NCBI GenBank assembly: GCA_020053735.1 | Contig: JAGVMP010000001.1 | Span: 16,215-80,214 of the forward strand | Length of the DNA stretch: 64,000 nt | DNA from: Pseudomonadota bacterium | GTDB lineage: Bacteria; Pseudomonadota; Gammaproteobacteria; Burkholderiales; Methylophilaceae | Direction of reading: 5' to 3' | Part shown: positions 17,446-29,274 of the stretch, in pieces | Numbering within the stretch: the stretch's first letter is position 1 | Layout of the letters: each line of letters begins with the position of its first letter | Notes under the pieces: generated by a model | Databases searched by the model: none | Seen by the model: the letters and a program-made list of their open reading frames with translations, nothing else | Told to the model about the DNA's origin: nothing | Program-made: the position numbers and the translations under genes

Positions 17446-17472
17446 TAAAAAGCAATCAAGGGGAAAGTAGCA

Positions 17473-18627
17473 ATGGAAACAACTGCAGCTTCACACGAAC
17501 CTAAAAAGAAAAAAGGCGTAGCACTCGCTGGTGTCAATGCTGGCTCTACCGCCGTTTGCACGGTTGGCCATACCGGCAACGATTTACATTACCGCGGCTA
17601 TGACATTATTGATCTGGCGCAGTATGCCAGCTTTGAAGAAGTGGCTTATTTGTTGATTCATGGTGAATTGCCAGGCCAAGCGCAACTGACTTCATACCAT
17701 CAAAAACTCAAAACACTACGTGGGTTGCCAACTGCGCTTAAAACAGTGCTGGAGCAAATCCCGAAAAACGCTCATCCAATGGACGTCATGCGCACCGGTT
17801 GCGCCATGCTGGGGACATTAGAGCCTGAAGATGCAAGCCGAAAAACTGAGGCTGCCAAAAATTTAGGTGACCGCTTAATTGCGTGTTTTGGTTCAATTTT
17901 ATTGTATTGGTATCACTTTAGTCATCATGGTAAACGTGTTGAGGTTGAAACAAACGACGACTCAATCGCTGCGCACTTTCTGCATGTGTTACATGACAGC
18001 GCACCTAGCCAACTACACATTGACGCCATGAACACTTCACTGGTGCTATACGCAGAACATGAGTTTAACGCCAGCACGTTTACAGCCAGAGTAATTGCAG
18101 GCACTTTATCTGACATGTATAGCAGTGTTACCGGCGCGATTGGTGCGCTACGTGGTGCGAAGCACGGCGGAGCCAATGAGGCCGCAATGGAAATTATCGA
18201 GCGCTATAAAAATGCCGATGAAGCCGAAGCGGATATTTTGGCGCGTATCGCCAAAAAAGAAATCATCATTGGTTTTGGGCATCCTGTGTATACAATCGCT
18301 GACCCACGCAATGAATCAATAAAAGCAGTTTCACGTAGATTAAGCGAAGATAACGGCAATATGACGCTATTTAACGTTTCTTCACGCATTGAAGAAGTGA
18401 TGTGGCGTGAGAAAAAAATGTTCCCGAATTTAGATTGGTACAGCGCTTCCAGTTACCACATGATGGGTATCCCGACTGGCATGTTCACGCCGATATTTGT
18501 TATTTCGCGCACCACGGGCTGGGTCGCACACATCATCGAGCAGCGTATCGACAATAAAATCATACGCCCGAATGCGGAATATACAGGACCAGAAAATCGT
18601 CCTTTTGTACCTTTAAACAAACGTTAA
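17473..18627 (+). CDS. prpC: 2-methylcitrate synthase
   Basis: Condenses propionyl-CoA with oxaloacetate to 2-methylcitrate. The 384-residue protein has the short citrate synthase-like fold of PrpC. Visible features are [20 protein letters not shown] at the N-terminus (GxTxI/CxxxG..L.YRGY type), catalytic His in [14 protein letters not shown] and in [13 protein letters not shown], and Arg-rich [12 protein letters not shown] at the end. The strong ribosome site GGGGAAAG lies just before the ATG. The context between prpB and prpD settles the assignment over a plain citrate synthase, though such enzymes often accept acetyl-CoA slowly. Confidence 0.95.
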   Translation: METTAASHEPKKKKGVALAGVNAGSTAVCTVGHTGNDLHYRGYDIIDLAQYASFEEVAYLLIHGELPGQAQLTSYHQKLKTLRGLPTALKTVLEQIPKNAHPMDVMRTGCAMLGTLEPEDASRKTEAAKNLGDRLIACFGSILLYWYHFSHHGKRVEVETNDDSIAAHFLHVLHDSAPSQLHIDAMNTSLVLYAEHEFNASTFTARVIAGTLSDMYSSVTGAIGALRGAKHGGANEAAMEIIERYKNADEAEADILARIAKKEIIIGFGHPVYTIADPRNESIKAVSRRLSEDNGNMTLFNVSSRIEEVMWREKKMFPNLDWYSASSYHMMGIPTGMFTPIFVISRTTGWVAHIIEQRIDNKIIRPNAEYTGPENRPFVPLNKR

Positions 18628-18656
18628 AATTATTTGTCGCCGATTAACCCACCACT

Positions 18657-18732
18657 GTCATTCTGAACGTAGTGAAGAATCCATAATGACCTAAGTAAAT
18701 AACTGGATTCTTCGCTATGCTCAGAATGTCGG
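18657..18732. repeat. Paired palindrome between prpC and prpD
   Basis: Arms 18657-18683 (GTCATTCTGAAC...GAATCCA) and 18704-18732 (TGGATTC...GAATGTCGG) are imperfect reverse complements with a 20-base spacer. The borders match the elements at 6083 and 55012, but the central stems differ. It lies inside the operon, so a transcript would form a long hairpin before prpD. Confidence 0.7.
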
Positions 18733-18769
18733 AGTTTTTGAAATTAAGATTTTTTGAAAGAAATACATC

Positions 18770-20230
18770 ATGTCAGCCCACATCTCCAACGTCCGCCCTG
18801 CACCAGATCAAGTCATTGTCGATATTGCCAATTACGTTGCAGACTACACAATCCAATCCGATGAAGCGTTTGATACCGCCCGCAATTGCTTAATGGACAC
18901 ACTAGGTTGTGGTTTTGAAGCACTTGATTACCCCGCCTGTACTAAAGTATTAGGCCCAGTCATTCCAGGCACAGTCGTACCAAATGGCGCAAAAGTACCT
19001 GGCACTTCATATCAATTAGACCCAATTTTAGCCGCATTTAATATCGGCGCAATGATTCGCTGGCTGGATTTTAACGATACTTGGCTGGCTGCTGAGTGGG
19101 GTCATCCTTCCGACAATTTGGGTGGCATTTTGGCTTGTGCAGATTATGTTTCACGCAAAAACGTAGCCGAAGGGAAAGCGCCGCTGACCATTAAAGACGT
19201 GCTCACCGCTATGATTAAAGCGCATGAGATTCAAGGCGTATTTGCTTTAGAAAACAGCTTTAACCGGGTTGGCTTAGATCATGTGATTTTAGTGAAAATC
19301 GCCTCCACTGCGGTGGTAACGCAGCTACTAGGCGGCAATAAAGAAGATATCATTAATGCGGTTTCTAACGCGTTTGTGGATGGTCAAAGCCTGCGTACTT
19401 ATCGTCACAGCCCAAATACAGGCTCGCGTAAATCGTGGGCGGCAGGTGATGCAACCTCTAGAGCGGTTAGATTGGCGTGGCTGACCCTACAGGGCGAAAT
19501 GGGTTATCCAAGTGCACTCACCGCAAAAACATGGGGCTTTTACGATGTATTGTTCAAGGGCAATGCGTTTAAATTTCAGCGTGATTATGGCAGCTACGTC
19601 ATGGAGCAAGTGTTATTTAAAATCAGCTTTCCAGCAGAGTTTCATGCGCAAACTGCGGTGGAATGTGCCATTCAGCTCCACGCTCAAGTGGGCAGCGAAT
19701 TACAAACTGTAGAACAAATTGCGCAAATTGATAAAATCGTCATCACTACACACGAATCCGCAATTCGTATTATTGACAAAACCGGCCCACTCGATAACCC
19801 AGCCGACCGTGACCATTGTATTCAATATATGGCGGCAGTTGGCTTACTGAAAGGTAACTTGGTAGCGCTTGATTATGAAGATGCAGTAGCGGCTGACCCA
19901 CGGATTGACGCGATTCGGAGCAAAATGACTTGTGTAGAAAAAGCTGAATATACGACGGACTATCACGACCCAGAAAAACGCTCGATTGCCAATGCCATTC
20001 AGGTGTTTTTTAAAGACGGCTCAAGCTCAGACAAGATTGCGGTGGAATACCCAATTGGACACCGCCGCCGCCGTGGTGAAGGCATTCCAGAGTTAGTAAA
20101 AAAATTCAAAGTCAACTTAGCACGTAAGTTTGACACAAAAAAACAAGCCGATATTTTAGCATTGTGTTTAGACCAAGCTAAGCTAGAAGCCACTCCAGTG
20201 AACATATTTGTGGATATGCTGGTGGTTTAA
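18770..20230 (+). CDS. prpD: 2-methylcitrate dehydratase
   Basis: A 486-residue MmgE/PrpD family protein that dehydrates 2-methylcitrate to 2-methyl-cis-aconitate without a metal cluster. Typical stretches are [10 protein letters not shown] near residue 45, [20 protein letters not shown] near 100, [20 protein letters not shown] in the middle and the late [20 protein letters not shown]. The length matches PrpD of E. coli and Salmonella, not the AcnD type. It is separated from prpC by 142 bases with a palindromic repeat, but is otherwise the natural end of the operon. Rehydration to methylisocitrate then needs AcnB (present at 1-2331). Confidence 0.96.
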   Translation: MSAHISNVRPAPDQVIVDIANYVADYTIQSDEAFDTARNCLMDTLGCGFEALDYPACTKVLGPVIPGTVVPNGAKVPGTSYQLDPILAAFNIGAMIRWLDFNDTWLAAEWGHPSDNLGGILACADYVSRKNVAEGKAPLTIKDVLTAMIKAHEIQGVFALENSFNRVGLDHVILVKIASTAVVTQLLGGNKEDIINAVSNAFVDGQSLRTYRHSPNTGSRKSWAAGDATSRAVRLAWLTLQGEMGYPSALTAKTWGFYDVLFKGNAFKFQRDYGSYVMEQVLFKISFPAEFHAQTAVECAIQLHAQVGSELQTVEQIAQIDKIVITTHESAIRIIDKTGPLDNPADRDHCIQYMAAVGLLKGNLVALDYEDAVAADPRIDAIRSKMTCVEKAEYTTDYHDPEKRSIANAIQVFFKDGSSSDKIAVEYPIGHRRRRGEGIPELVKKFKVNLARKFDTKKQADILALCLDQAKLEATPVNIFVDMLVV

Positions 20231-20259
20231 AACGGTTAAACAACGTCGACACAAAATTA

Positions 20260-20298
20260 ATGCTCTGCAAGCCAATATCCAAGCGGCTTGCAGAGCAT
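20260..20298. repeat. Hairpin of the GCTCTGCAAGCC family
   Basis: Arms 20260-20273 and 20285-20298 are 14-base perfect reverse complements with an 11-base loop starting AATATCC. It lies 30 bases after the prpD stop, so it may end that transcript although no T-run follows. The same arms recur at 29934 and 58773. Confidence 0.75.
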
Positions 20299-20427
20299 CA
20301 AAATGAACACGCAGTAAATTCAAGCATTTTTTAATTAAATGAATGGGATTTAAACCCATAAAACGCAACTGTAAATTTGTAGCTGTAAATTTAAGGTAAA
20401 ATAGCGTTTTACTGAACTGCTGTTTGA

Positions 20428-21810
<1,383 letters not shown>

Positions 21811-21828
21811 CTTCTAGGAGTTACCGCT

Positions 21829-23237
<1,409 letters not shown>

Positions 23238-23252
23238 TCTCTTGGAAAAACC

Positions 23253-23603
23253 TTGCGTATATTGCCAGCACTGAGAATTGGTGCAGGCTCCAGCCTAGTT
23301 GCTTTAATCTTTTTATGCCTAGCTTGGGAGAGCGTTCTGGCTCCATTCAAGCCAAACGGCTCATTCCTGATATTAAAAACATTGCCACTGCTATTGCCCT
23401 TATTCGGCATCCTTAAAGGCCACCGCTATACTTACCAATGGGCTAGCATGTTTATCCTGCTGTATTTTACCGAAGGCGTGGTGCGTGCTTGGTCCGACAC
23501 AGGTTTATCTGCAAAATTGGCAATGATAGAAGTGGTTTTTTCTGTCGTATTTTTTATGTGCACAATTTTTTACGCAAAACACACAAGACAGCTGCCGCAA
23601 TAA
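23253..23603 (+). CDS. DUF2069 inner-membrane protein
   Basis: A 116-residue membrane protein with four predicted helices (about 10-28, 40-55, 62-78 and 88-108). The stretch GHRYTYQWASMFILLYFTEG between helices 2 and 3 is the DUF2069 hallmark. The start is TTG at 23253 with GGAAAA upstream; no ATG fits. It is linked to wrbA (15-base gap), as often in betaproteobacteria. The function is unknown. Confidence 0.8.
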   Translation: MRILPALRIGAGSSLVALIFLCLAWESVLAPFKPNGSFLILKTLPLLLPLFGILKGHRYTYQWASMFILLYFTEGVVRAWSDTGLSAKLAMIEVVFSVVFFMCTIFYAKHTRQLPQ

Positions 23604-23816
23604 CTATAGCCTTAATATTCCATCAATTCATGCGCCCTCACTTGTTTTATACTTCGTATTGCCGTTTTATTCAGTCGGATGTATGAATCACTACACCACT
23701 CCTTCATATAACGACCATACAAAACAAAATCCTGCGTGAAAATCACATGAATTCATAAAATATTAAGGCTGCATCCTTTATAATAAAAGCATGAAAATTC
23801 TGACTTTTAATCCCGT

Positions 23817-24560
23817 ATGAAAATACTACTGTCTAACGACGATGGCTATTTTGCGCCGGGCTTGAATATATTAGCGCAACACCTTAGCCAGATTGCCGAG
23901 ATTACCGTAGTCGCGCCAGAACGTAACCGTAGCGGAGCCAGCAACTCACTGACTTTAGACCGCCCACTGAGCGTTAAAAAAGCCAGTAACGGTTTTTTTT
24001 ATGTGAATGGCACGCCAACAGATTGCGTGCATATCGCACTGACAGGCTTGATGGATGACATGCCTGACATGGTCATTTCTGGCATCAACGATGGCGCCAA
24101 CATGGGCGATGATACTATTTATAGCGGCACGGTAGCAGCAGCCATGGAAGGCTATCTGCTGGATATTCCCTCTTTTGCAGTTTCTATGTCGCAGCACAAC
24201 GCCGCTCATTTTGATAGTGCCGCACAGGTGGCGGTGGAGCTGGTGCAGCATTACCAAAAAACTGGTTTTCCTGGCCCAACCCTGCTCAATATCAATGTGC
24301 CAGATGTGCCTTACAGTGAGCTAAAAGGCAAAGTGATCACCCGCCTAGGCAAGCGCCACAAGGCCGACCCAGTGATTCAACTTAAGACACCGCGCAATGA
24401 AACAGTGTATTGGGTAGGCGCTGCAGGCAAGCCGAATGATGGCGGCGAAGGTACTGATTTTTATGCAGTTGCACATAATCAAGTTTCTATTTCGCCGATT
24501 CAGGTAGATTTGACCAAGTATAGTCAAATGAATGAAATCAAAGATTGGTTGAATAAGTAA
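23817..24560 (+). CDS. surE: 5'/3'-nucleotidase SurE
   Basis: A metal-dependent nucleoside monophosphate phosphatase, 247 residues. The N-terminal acidic metal site is [13 protein letters not shown] (D8-D9), then [15 protein letters not shown] (Ser/Asn ligands) and [20 protein letters not shown] with the last metal-binding Asn. It starts a surE-pcm-nlpD block with gaps of 15 bases and a 1-base overlap. No good ribosome site is seen before the ATG. A 213-base gap upstream, with a TATAAT-like hexamer near 23779, probably holds the promoter. Confidence 0.96.
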   Translation: MKILLSNDDGYFAPGLNILAQHLSQIAEITVVAPERNRSGASNSLTLDRPLSVKKASNGFFYVNGTPTDCVHIALTGLMDDMPDMVISGINDGANMGDDTIYSGTVAAAMEGYLLDIPSFAVSMSQHNAAHFDSAAQVAVELVQHYQKTGFPGPTLLNINVPDVPYSELKGKVITRLGKRHKADPVIQLKTPRNETVYWVGAAGKPNDGGEGTDFYAVAHNQVSISPIQVDLTKYSQMNEIKDWLNK

Positions 24561-24575
24561 TATGGCACCAGTGAC

Positions 24576-25244
24576 ATGGCAACATTAAAACTCACCACCA
24601 AAGCAGGTATCGGCATGACCTCTCTAAGAACTAGAGAGCGTATGTTGGTGCGTCTGCGTGAGCAAGGCATTAAAGATGAAGTTGTCTTACATGCCATGGG
24701 TGAAATTCCAAGGCATATTTTTGTTGATGACGCGCTATCAACGCGGGCTTACGAAGATGTGGCACTACCCATTGGGTTTGCGCAAACAATATCGCAGCCT
24801 TACATTGTGGCGCGTATGACCGAGATTTTGCGCAACGGCAAACTGTTGAATAAAGTATTAGAGGTCGGCACTGGCTGCGGCTACCAAACTGCAGTGCTAT
24901 CAAAGGTCGCCAAAGAAGTACTATCTGTTGAACGGATTCGCCCGTTGGTAATGAAAGCACGCGGGCATTTACGTACACTAAAATGCAGTAATGTAAAATT
25001 AGATCATGCTGATGGAAGTAATGGATTAAGCGCATACGCGCCTTTCGACGGCATTATTGTGACAGCAGCAGCCAGCCATGTGCCACAAGAGCTGCTAGAA
25101 CAACTGGCCGTGGGCGGCCGCATGGTAATCCCTGTGGGCACCAGCACGCAAGTACTACACTTAATAGAAAAAACGGCCACCGACTATAAACAAACCAAGT
25201 TAGAGCCAGTAAAATTTGTACCTTTATTGGGTGGTATCAGTTAA
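24576..25244 (+). CDS. pcm: Protein-L-isoaspartate O-methyltransferase
   Basis: Methylates abnormal L-isoaspartyl residues to start their repair, using SAM. The 222-residue protein has [22 protein letters not shown] near the start, [12 protein letters not shown], the SAM-binding [16 protein letters not shown] (about residue 88) and late GGRMVIPVG, all typical of Pcm. Two starts are possible (24576 or an ATG at about 24615, [10 protein letters not shown]); the first is used. It lies between surE and nlpD, the order conserved in many proteobacteria. Confidence 0.96.
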   Translation: MATLKLTTKAGIGMTSLRTRERMLVRLREQGIKDEVVLHAMGEIPRHIFVDDALSTRAYEDVALPIGFAQTISQPYIVARMTEILRNGKLLNKVLEVGTGCGYQTAVLSKVAKEVLSVERIRPLVMKARGHLRTLKCSNVKLDHADGSNGLSAYAPFDGIIVTAAASHVPQELLEQLAVGGRMVIPVGTSTQVLHLIEKTATDYKQTKLEPVKFVPLLGGIS

Positions 25245-26272
25245 TGCGTGTTTTTGTCGGGGTTTTATTCATTTTGCTAACAGCTTGTACTAGCAACCCA
25301 CCTGCACCAGTAGTAGACCGCACGCCACAAAGCAAACCCCAGTCTCCCACGATTAAGCCCGTCAGCAAAAGCACGGATGTGGGCAAGGATTGGCGACCTG
25401 ATAGCCATATCGTTAAAAAGGGCGACACGCTTTTTGGTATTGGCTTGGAGTACGGCGTAGACTACAAAGAAATTGCTAGCGCCAACAATATTGCCCCACC
25501 CTACCCGATTCAAATTGGCCAAAAGTTAGATTTAACTAGCTTTAAAGCTAAAACTACATCTGTTGCAGAAGCCAGTAGAACAGAAGGCGCCAAGAATGAA
25601 GATGGTGTCGTTATTACGCCGATGAAAACTGAGCCAGCGGTTGTGGGTGATGTAACGGTGCCTAGTACTAGCACAAGTGCAGAGAAACCGATTGTGTCTG
25701 AGGTTACACCTGTACTCAGTGAGCCGAAAGCTATACGCGAACCCTATAGCTTAGAAGCGATGAATCGAGCACCAAGTACCAGTAGCCAACCGAACACTGC
25801 TAGCCAACCTAGTACAAAAAGCACAGTAGCGACTAAACCTGCTGAAACAAAACCGACAGAAACTGCAAGTACTGTTACTACAGGAACAGCAGCCACAGGT
25901 GATGAGTCGATTGCTTGGGCATGGCCAACGCAAGGTAAAATCAGCGCAAACTTTAACGAAGCTACCAACAAAGGCATTGATATTGCAGGTGAAACAGGCC
26001 AAGCCATTAAAGCGGCCAGCGCTGGCAAAGTAATTTACAGCGGCTCAGATTTGCGCGGCTACGGCAAATTAGTGATTGTTAAGCACAATAAAACCTATTT
26101 ATCTGTCTACGCGCACAACAGTAAAATTGTGGTGAAAGAAGGCCAAAATGTAGTCGCTGGCCAAAAAATTGCCGAGATGGGCAACACCGATAGCAACACC
26201 ACAAAACTCCATTTTGAGATTCGTCGCTTGGGTAAATCTGTTGACCCAGCTAAGTATTTAAATCAGAATTAG
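25244..26272 (+). CDS. nlpD: Murein-hydrolase activator lipoprotein NlpD
   Basis: A 342-residue envelope lipoprotein. The signal ends in the lipobox LLTAC with C15 for lipid attachment. A LysM peptidoglycan-binding domain runs from about 55 to 98 (SHIVKKGDTLFGIGLEYGVD), followed by a Thr/Ser/Pro-rich linker. The C-terminal LytM/M23 domain (about 220-340) lacks key zinc ligands, reading NKGIDIAGETGQ where active enzymes have His and Asp. This is the degenerate form that activates amidases such as AmiC during daughter-cell separation. The start overlaps the pcm stop by one base. Unlike in enterobacteria, no rpoS follows. Confidence 0.94.
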   Translation: MRVFVGVLFILLTACTSNPPAPVVDRTPQSKPQSPTIKPVSKSTDVGKDWRPDSHIVKKGDTLFGIGLEYGVDYKEIASANNIAPPYPIQIGQKLDLTSFKAKTTSVAEASRTEGAKNEDGVVITPMKTEPAVVGDVTVPSTSTSAEKPIVSEVTPVLSEPKAIREPYSLEAMNRAPSTSSQPNTASQPSTKSTVATKPAETKPTETASTVTTGTAATGDESIAWAWPTQGKISANFNEATNKGIDIAGETGQAIKAASAGKVIYSGSDLRGYGKLVIVKHNKTYLSVYAHNSKIVVKEGQNVVAGQKIAEMGNTDSNTTKLHFEIRRLGKSVDPAKYLNQN

Positions 26273-26309
26273 TCTCTAAATAGCATATCCAATCTTAAAG
26301 GGATTAATC

Positions 26310-26675
26310 ATGGCCGCACCACTGAAAAAAGAACCCAACAAATACGCCAAAAACGCCGACATTAAAGCTGATACGCCCATGAAAACTATGATTTCCGTAG
26401 TGGGGATCGTACTCATGTTGATTGGTCTTGTGGGTATTGGCTTGGAATTTTTTAAAGACGGTGGCTGGCTAAAATCTGCGCTGGCTTGGTTGTTTGAATC
26501 CACCACTCGCATGATCTTTATCCCCGTGATTATTTTTGTGTTATGGTTAATCAATCGCATGATGTCGTCTACCAACCCTAACGAAAGCAAAAAATCAGGC
26601 AATATTCCGATGTACGTTATGATGGCAGTAGGTGCATTTTATGTGTATAGATTAGTGACTACCGGCAGCTTGTAG
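26310..26675 (+). CDS. Small hypothetical membrane protein
   Basis: 121 residues with three predicted membrane helices (about 25-47, 67-85 and 100-118), a polar lysine-rich N-terminus, and a cytoplasmic-looking loop rich in Asn and Lys (about 86-98). A clear AAGGGA ribosome site precedes the ATG. I recognise no family. It follows nlpD by 37 bases and ends before a bidirectional terminator, so it may belong to the surE-pcm-nlpD transcript, in the slot where rpoS sits in other proteobacteria. The strong start signal and uninterrupted membrane pattern support a real gene. Confidence 0.7.
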   Translation: MAAPLKKEPNKYAKNADIKADTPMKTMISVVGIVLMLIGLVGIGLEFFKDGGWLKSALAWLFESTTRMIFIPVIIFVLWLINRMMSSTNPNESKKSGNIPMYVMMAVGAFYVYRLVTTGSL

Positions 26676-26689
26676 ATTTCAATGCGCAT

Positions 26690-26718
26690 AAAAAAGCCAC
26701 TCATTGAGTGGCTTTTTT
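26690..26718. terminator. Bidirectional rho-independent terminator
   Basis: A GC-bearing stem GCCACTCA / TGAGTGGC flanked by six A on the left and six T on the right, between convergent genes (plus-strand membrane protein and minus-strand thioredoxin). It works in both directions. Confidence 0.9.
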
Positions 26719-26733
26719 GTTCAGTAAATTAAA

Positions 26734-27105
26734 TCAATGTTTCTTTTGAGCTTCAGCCGCGTAATGTTCATGTACCGCCGTCATATCACGCTCGCGTGCC
26801 CATTTAATAATCTCTTCAAGCGCAGCAGCACCAATTTCGCCTACTTGCGTATGAATGCCAGCTTGATCGCGAATAATCAAGATGCCTGGAATTTGCGCCA
26901 CTTCAAAATATGCGCTAATTTCAGGATCCGCTTCTGTATCTACCATGCCAAATACGATGTCTGGATGATTCTCTGAAACCGCTTTAAATGTGGGCGTAAA
27001 CGCCACACAAGGCTCGCACCATGGCGCCCAAAAATCCACAATCACAAAAGCATTGCTTTCTATAGTGGCCTTAAAATTTGCTTTAGTGAGTGCTACAACT
27101 GCCAT
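26734..27105 (-). CDS. Thioredoxin-family protein with WCEPC active site
   Basis: A 123-residue cytoplasmic thioredoxin-like protein. The fold starts FVIVDFWAPWCEPCVAFTP, with the redox pair in CEPC (residues 31 and 34), instead of the classical CGPC. The cis-proline is in QIPGILIIRD. A charged C-terminal tail of about 25 residues (WARERDMTAVHEH, ending in QKKH) goes beyond the normal end. A Glu in the CxxC motif should change the redox potential relative to TrxA, so this is likely a specialised thioredoxin and not the main one. It stands alone on the minus strand. Confidence 0.88.
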   Translation of the reverse strand: MAVVALTKANFKATIESNAFVIVDFWAPWCEPCVAFTPTFKAVSENHPDIVFGMVDTEADPEISAYFEVAQIPGILIIRDQAGIHTQVGEIGAAALEEIIKWARERDMTAVHEHYAAEAQKKH

Positions 27106-27206
27106 GATTTTGCCTTTAATTGAACGAACGCGTGATTCTAACAGAGCTTGGCATTTTAGTTAAGCACTTGGTTGGCACTCGACTTACTTACCCGCAAGTC
27201 TAGTAT

Positions 27207-27443
27207 TTAATGATCTTCAACAATCAAATTTAATAGTTTATTCACCAATGGCGCAATAATTAAAATAGCCACGAACACAATCGGCCATGCGGTGATAAAC
27301 GCCCCTAACCACACTTTAATAAAATCCACATGTGGCTGAAGGCGCAGATAAATGATGACGCCAGACACAATTAACGCCGTGCTTGCAGACATAATGAGCG
27401 CAAAGAGCAAAGTACGATAGCGGTAAGGGATTTTAATTGCCAT
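27207..27443 (-). CDS. DUF2798 small membrane protein
   Basis: A 78-residue protein with two predicted membrane helices (about 10-32 and 45-70) and a basic N-terminus (KIPYRYRTLLFALIMSAST). The pattern, including the W-P in the second helix (FITAWPIVFVAI), matches the DUF2798 family, whose function is unknown. It lies 18 bases downstream of the alpha/beta hydrolase gene on the same strand, so it is probably in the SDR-hydrolase operon. Confidence 0.72.
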   Translation of the reverse strand: MAIKIPYRYRTLLFALIMSASTALIVSGVIIYLRLQPHVDFIKVWLGAFITAWPIVFVAILIIAPLVNKLLNLIVEDH

Positions 27444-27461
27444 GTGTTTTAATCTCTTGAG

Positions 27462-28322
27462 TTAATGAGTGGCTAATACAAATTCAACCAGTTTGTGTGG
27501 GTTATCAACAAAGGCAAAATGTCCAGTATTGGCTACGGTGCTAATCGCTACCCCACCTAGTTCATCTGCAGTGCGTTTGCGTTCATCTAAGGTAGACCAA
27601 TCATGTTCGCCGTATATAAGATTGACAGGCGCTTTTACATTAGCATACATAGACCGAGCCTTGCTCCACGAACGCCAGTTGGCGAAGACGTTGCGCTCTA
27701 CATAACGGTAGCCCTTGCGATATCCAGCGCGATTGAATTCAGTGAGTAATTGATTGGGCATCCAACGCTTCATGCGCAATCCGCCACGCAGTATGAGGCC
27801 AAGCAATGGTTTGTTTTCCATTGCCGCAAACACTGCCCCTAGAACTGGGATGGAGAACTGACTAAGAATAAAGTTGGCAACGAAATTGCCACGCCGCACA
27901 CCATCTGCATAGCGCGTGTCGTAGTCATAAGTATTAGATGAAACTACAGCCTTGATGCGCTCTGGTAATGCGCTGGCAACGGTGAGTGCTAAAACAGCGC
28001 CAATTGACTCGCCTACAATAGTCACCTCCCGTAGATCAAGTTTCTCTATAAAAGCAATGACCGCACTGCGGAAGTACGGTTCGTCGTAGTTGACCTTGGT
28101 GTCAATTGATGAGTAACCATGTCCGGGTAGATCAACTGCATAGACCGTGTAATGCTGCGCAAGTAGTGGGATTGCCTCTTGAAAATAGTCCAGCTGCGTG
28201 CGAATGGTATGCAGCAAAATCAATGGCGCGCCTGTTCCTGTTTTTAAAAATCGCAAGGTCCTGTTCGCGTCTATTTGAATATCTGCTACTTGGCCAATTT
28301 TGGATAAATCTTGCATATGCAT
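27462..28322 (-). CDS. Alpha/beta hydrolase
   Basis: A 286-residue serine hydrolase of the alpha/beta fold. The nucleophile elbow is VGESIGAVLAL (Ser near residue 106). The oxyanion region is LLHTIRTQLDYF, where the usual HG(G) is replaced by HT. The acid is likely in YGEHDWSTLD, and the catalytic His is in NTGHFAFVDNPHKL near the end. The substrate is unknown; haloalkane dehalogenase-, epoxide hydrolase- or esterase-like roles are all possible. It follows the SDR gene (44-base gap) behind the TetR-controlled promoter region. Confidence 0.85.
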   Translation of the reverse strand: MHMQDLSKIGQVADIQIDANRTLRFLKTGTGAPLILLHTIRTQLDYFQEAIPLLAQHYTVYAVDLPGHGYSSIDTKVNYDEPYFRSAVIAFIEKLDLREVTIVGESIGAVLALTVASALPERIKAVVSSNTYDYDTRYADGVRRGNFVANFILSQFSIPVLGAVFAAMENKPLLGLILRGGLRMKRWMPNQLLTEFNRAGYRKGYRYVERNVFANWRSWSKARSMYANVKAPVNLIYGEHDWSTLDERKRTADELGGVAISTVANTGHFAFVDNPHKLVEFVLATH

Positions 28323-28366
28323 GTCCTTCTATAATTAAGTTCCGAGTGCGCCACAGTCAAATAAAT

Positions 28367-29128
28367 TTACCAAGGCAAAGATTCACCTTCATGGAAAAAT
28401 CCGCCATTGACGCCTTTGCTGTCAAGGGTAGCTAACTGCACACTGGTTTTGTAGCTGTCTGCTACTTCCATCGGTGCGTTATCGCCGCCGAGTTCCGTTT
28501 TTACCCAACCAGGATGCGCTGAGTTTACTTTGATATTGGTATCGCGTAATTCATGCGCTAAATGCACGGTGTATACGTTGAGTGCAGTTTTTGAAGCGTT
28601 GTAGGCAAATGCTTTGGCTGGGTCAATCGGTGAATTGGGCATACTGTGTAAGGTGAGTGATGCCAATATACTAGACAGATTCACGATGCGGCCAGCAGGT
28701 GCTTTTTTAATCAAGGGTAATAGTTTTTGTGTCAGTGCAATCACCGCGAATAAGTTGCTATGGAAAGTCTGTTGAATGGTGTCGGTGCTAACAGTACTAC
28801 TGTTGTTGTTACCCATCAGCTGCTCTTGATTAATGCCCGCGTTATTCACCAAGATATCGAGTCTTCCGTAGTGTTTGTTTAAATATTCATAAACAGCATC
28901 AACAGTTTTTGAGTCGTTGGCATCGTAACGAATCGTCTCAGCTTGATAGCCCAGTGCTTTTAATTGTTTAGCTGCTGCTTCGCCTTTAGCGATATCACGT
29001 GCGCCGATGACCACGCTAATACCTAATGCACCCAAACCCTTTGCCGTTTCAAAACCAATACCGCGATTAGCACCTGTGATAAATGCTACTTTTTGTTCCG
29101 ATGTTGCTAGTTGTGACGTTGTTTCCAT
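28367..29128 (-). CDS. Short-chain dehydrogenase/reductase
   Basis: A 253-residue classical SDR. The cofactor loop is FITGANRGIGFETAKGL (about residue 15), then NNAGI (about 94), a catalytic Ser in VNLSSILAS, and YNASK (Tyr-x-x-x-Lys). The PG turn appears as HPGWVKTELGG. This layout is like NADPH-dependent carbonyl reductases. It is divergent from a TetR regulator, and the shared intergenic region holds two GGTAC-type palindromes, so it is probably the main target of that regulator. The substrate is unknown; a reactive carbonyl compound is the likely class (inference). Confidence 0.88.
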   Translation of the reverse strand: METTSQLATSEQKVAFITGANRGIGFETAKGLGALGISVVIGARDIAKGEAAAKQLKALGYQAETIRYDANDSKTVDAVYEYLNKHYGRLDILVNNAGINQEQLMGNNNSSTVSTDTIQQTFHSNLFAVIALTQKLLPLIKKAPAGRIVNLSSILASLTLHSMPNSPIDPAKAFAYNASKTALNVYTVHLAHELRDTNIKVNSAHPGWVKTELGGDNAPMEVADSYKTSVQLATLDSKGVNGGFFHEGESLPW

Positions 29129-29173
29129 TTTATCTCATCCTTTGAGTTGCAATTTAACTACAAATAATATATT

Positions 29174-29191
29174 TTGTACCGATTGGTAAAT
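29174..29191. promoter_or_regulatory. Second, imperfect TetR operator candidate
   Basis: TTGTACC at 29174-29180, a 4-base spacer, then GGTAAAT at 29185-29191. It is the same half-site as the perfect copy at 29229, with decay in the right arm. It lies close to the SDR start, where binding would block that promoter. Confidence 0.55.
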
Positions 29192-29228
29192 AAATAATAA
29201 CCGAGGTAAAATAATTTGTCAAATATAT

Positions 29229-29246
29229 TTGTACCTAGTGGTACAA
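29229..29246. promoter_or_regulatory. Perfect 18-bp palindrome, TetR operator candidate
   Basis: TTGTACC-TAGT-GGTACAA is an exact inverted repeat in the gap between the divergent SDR and tetR genes, 28 bases before the tetR ATG. Such sites are the usual target of a divergently placed TetR repressor. Confidence 0.72.
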
Positions 29247-29274
29247 TAATAATTTTAGTCGACAGTAATCACTT

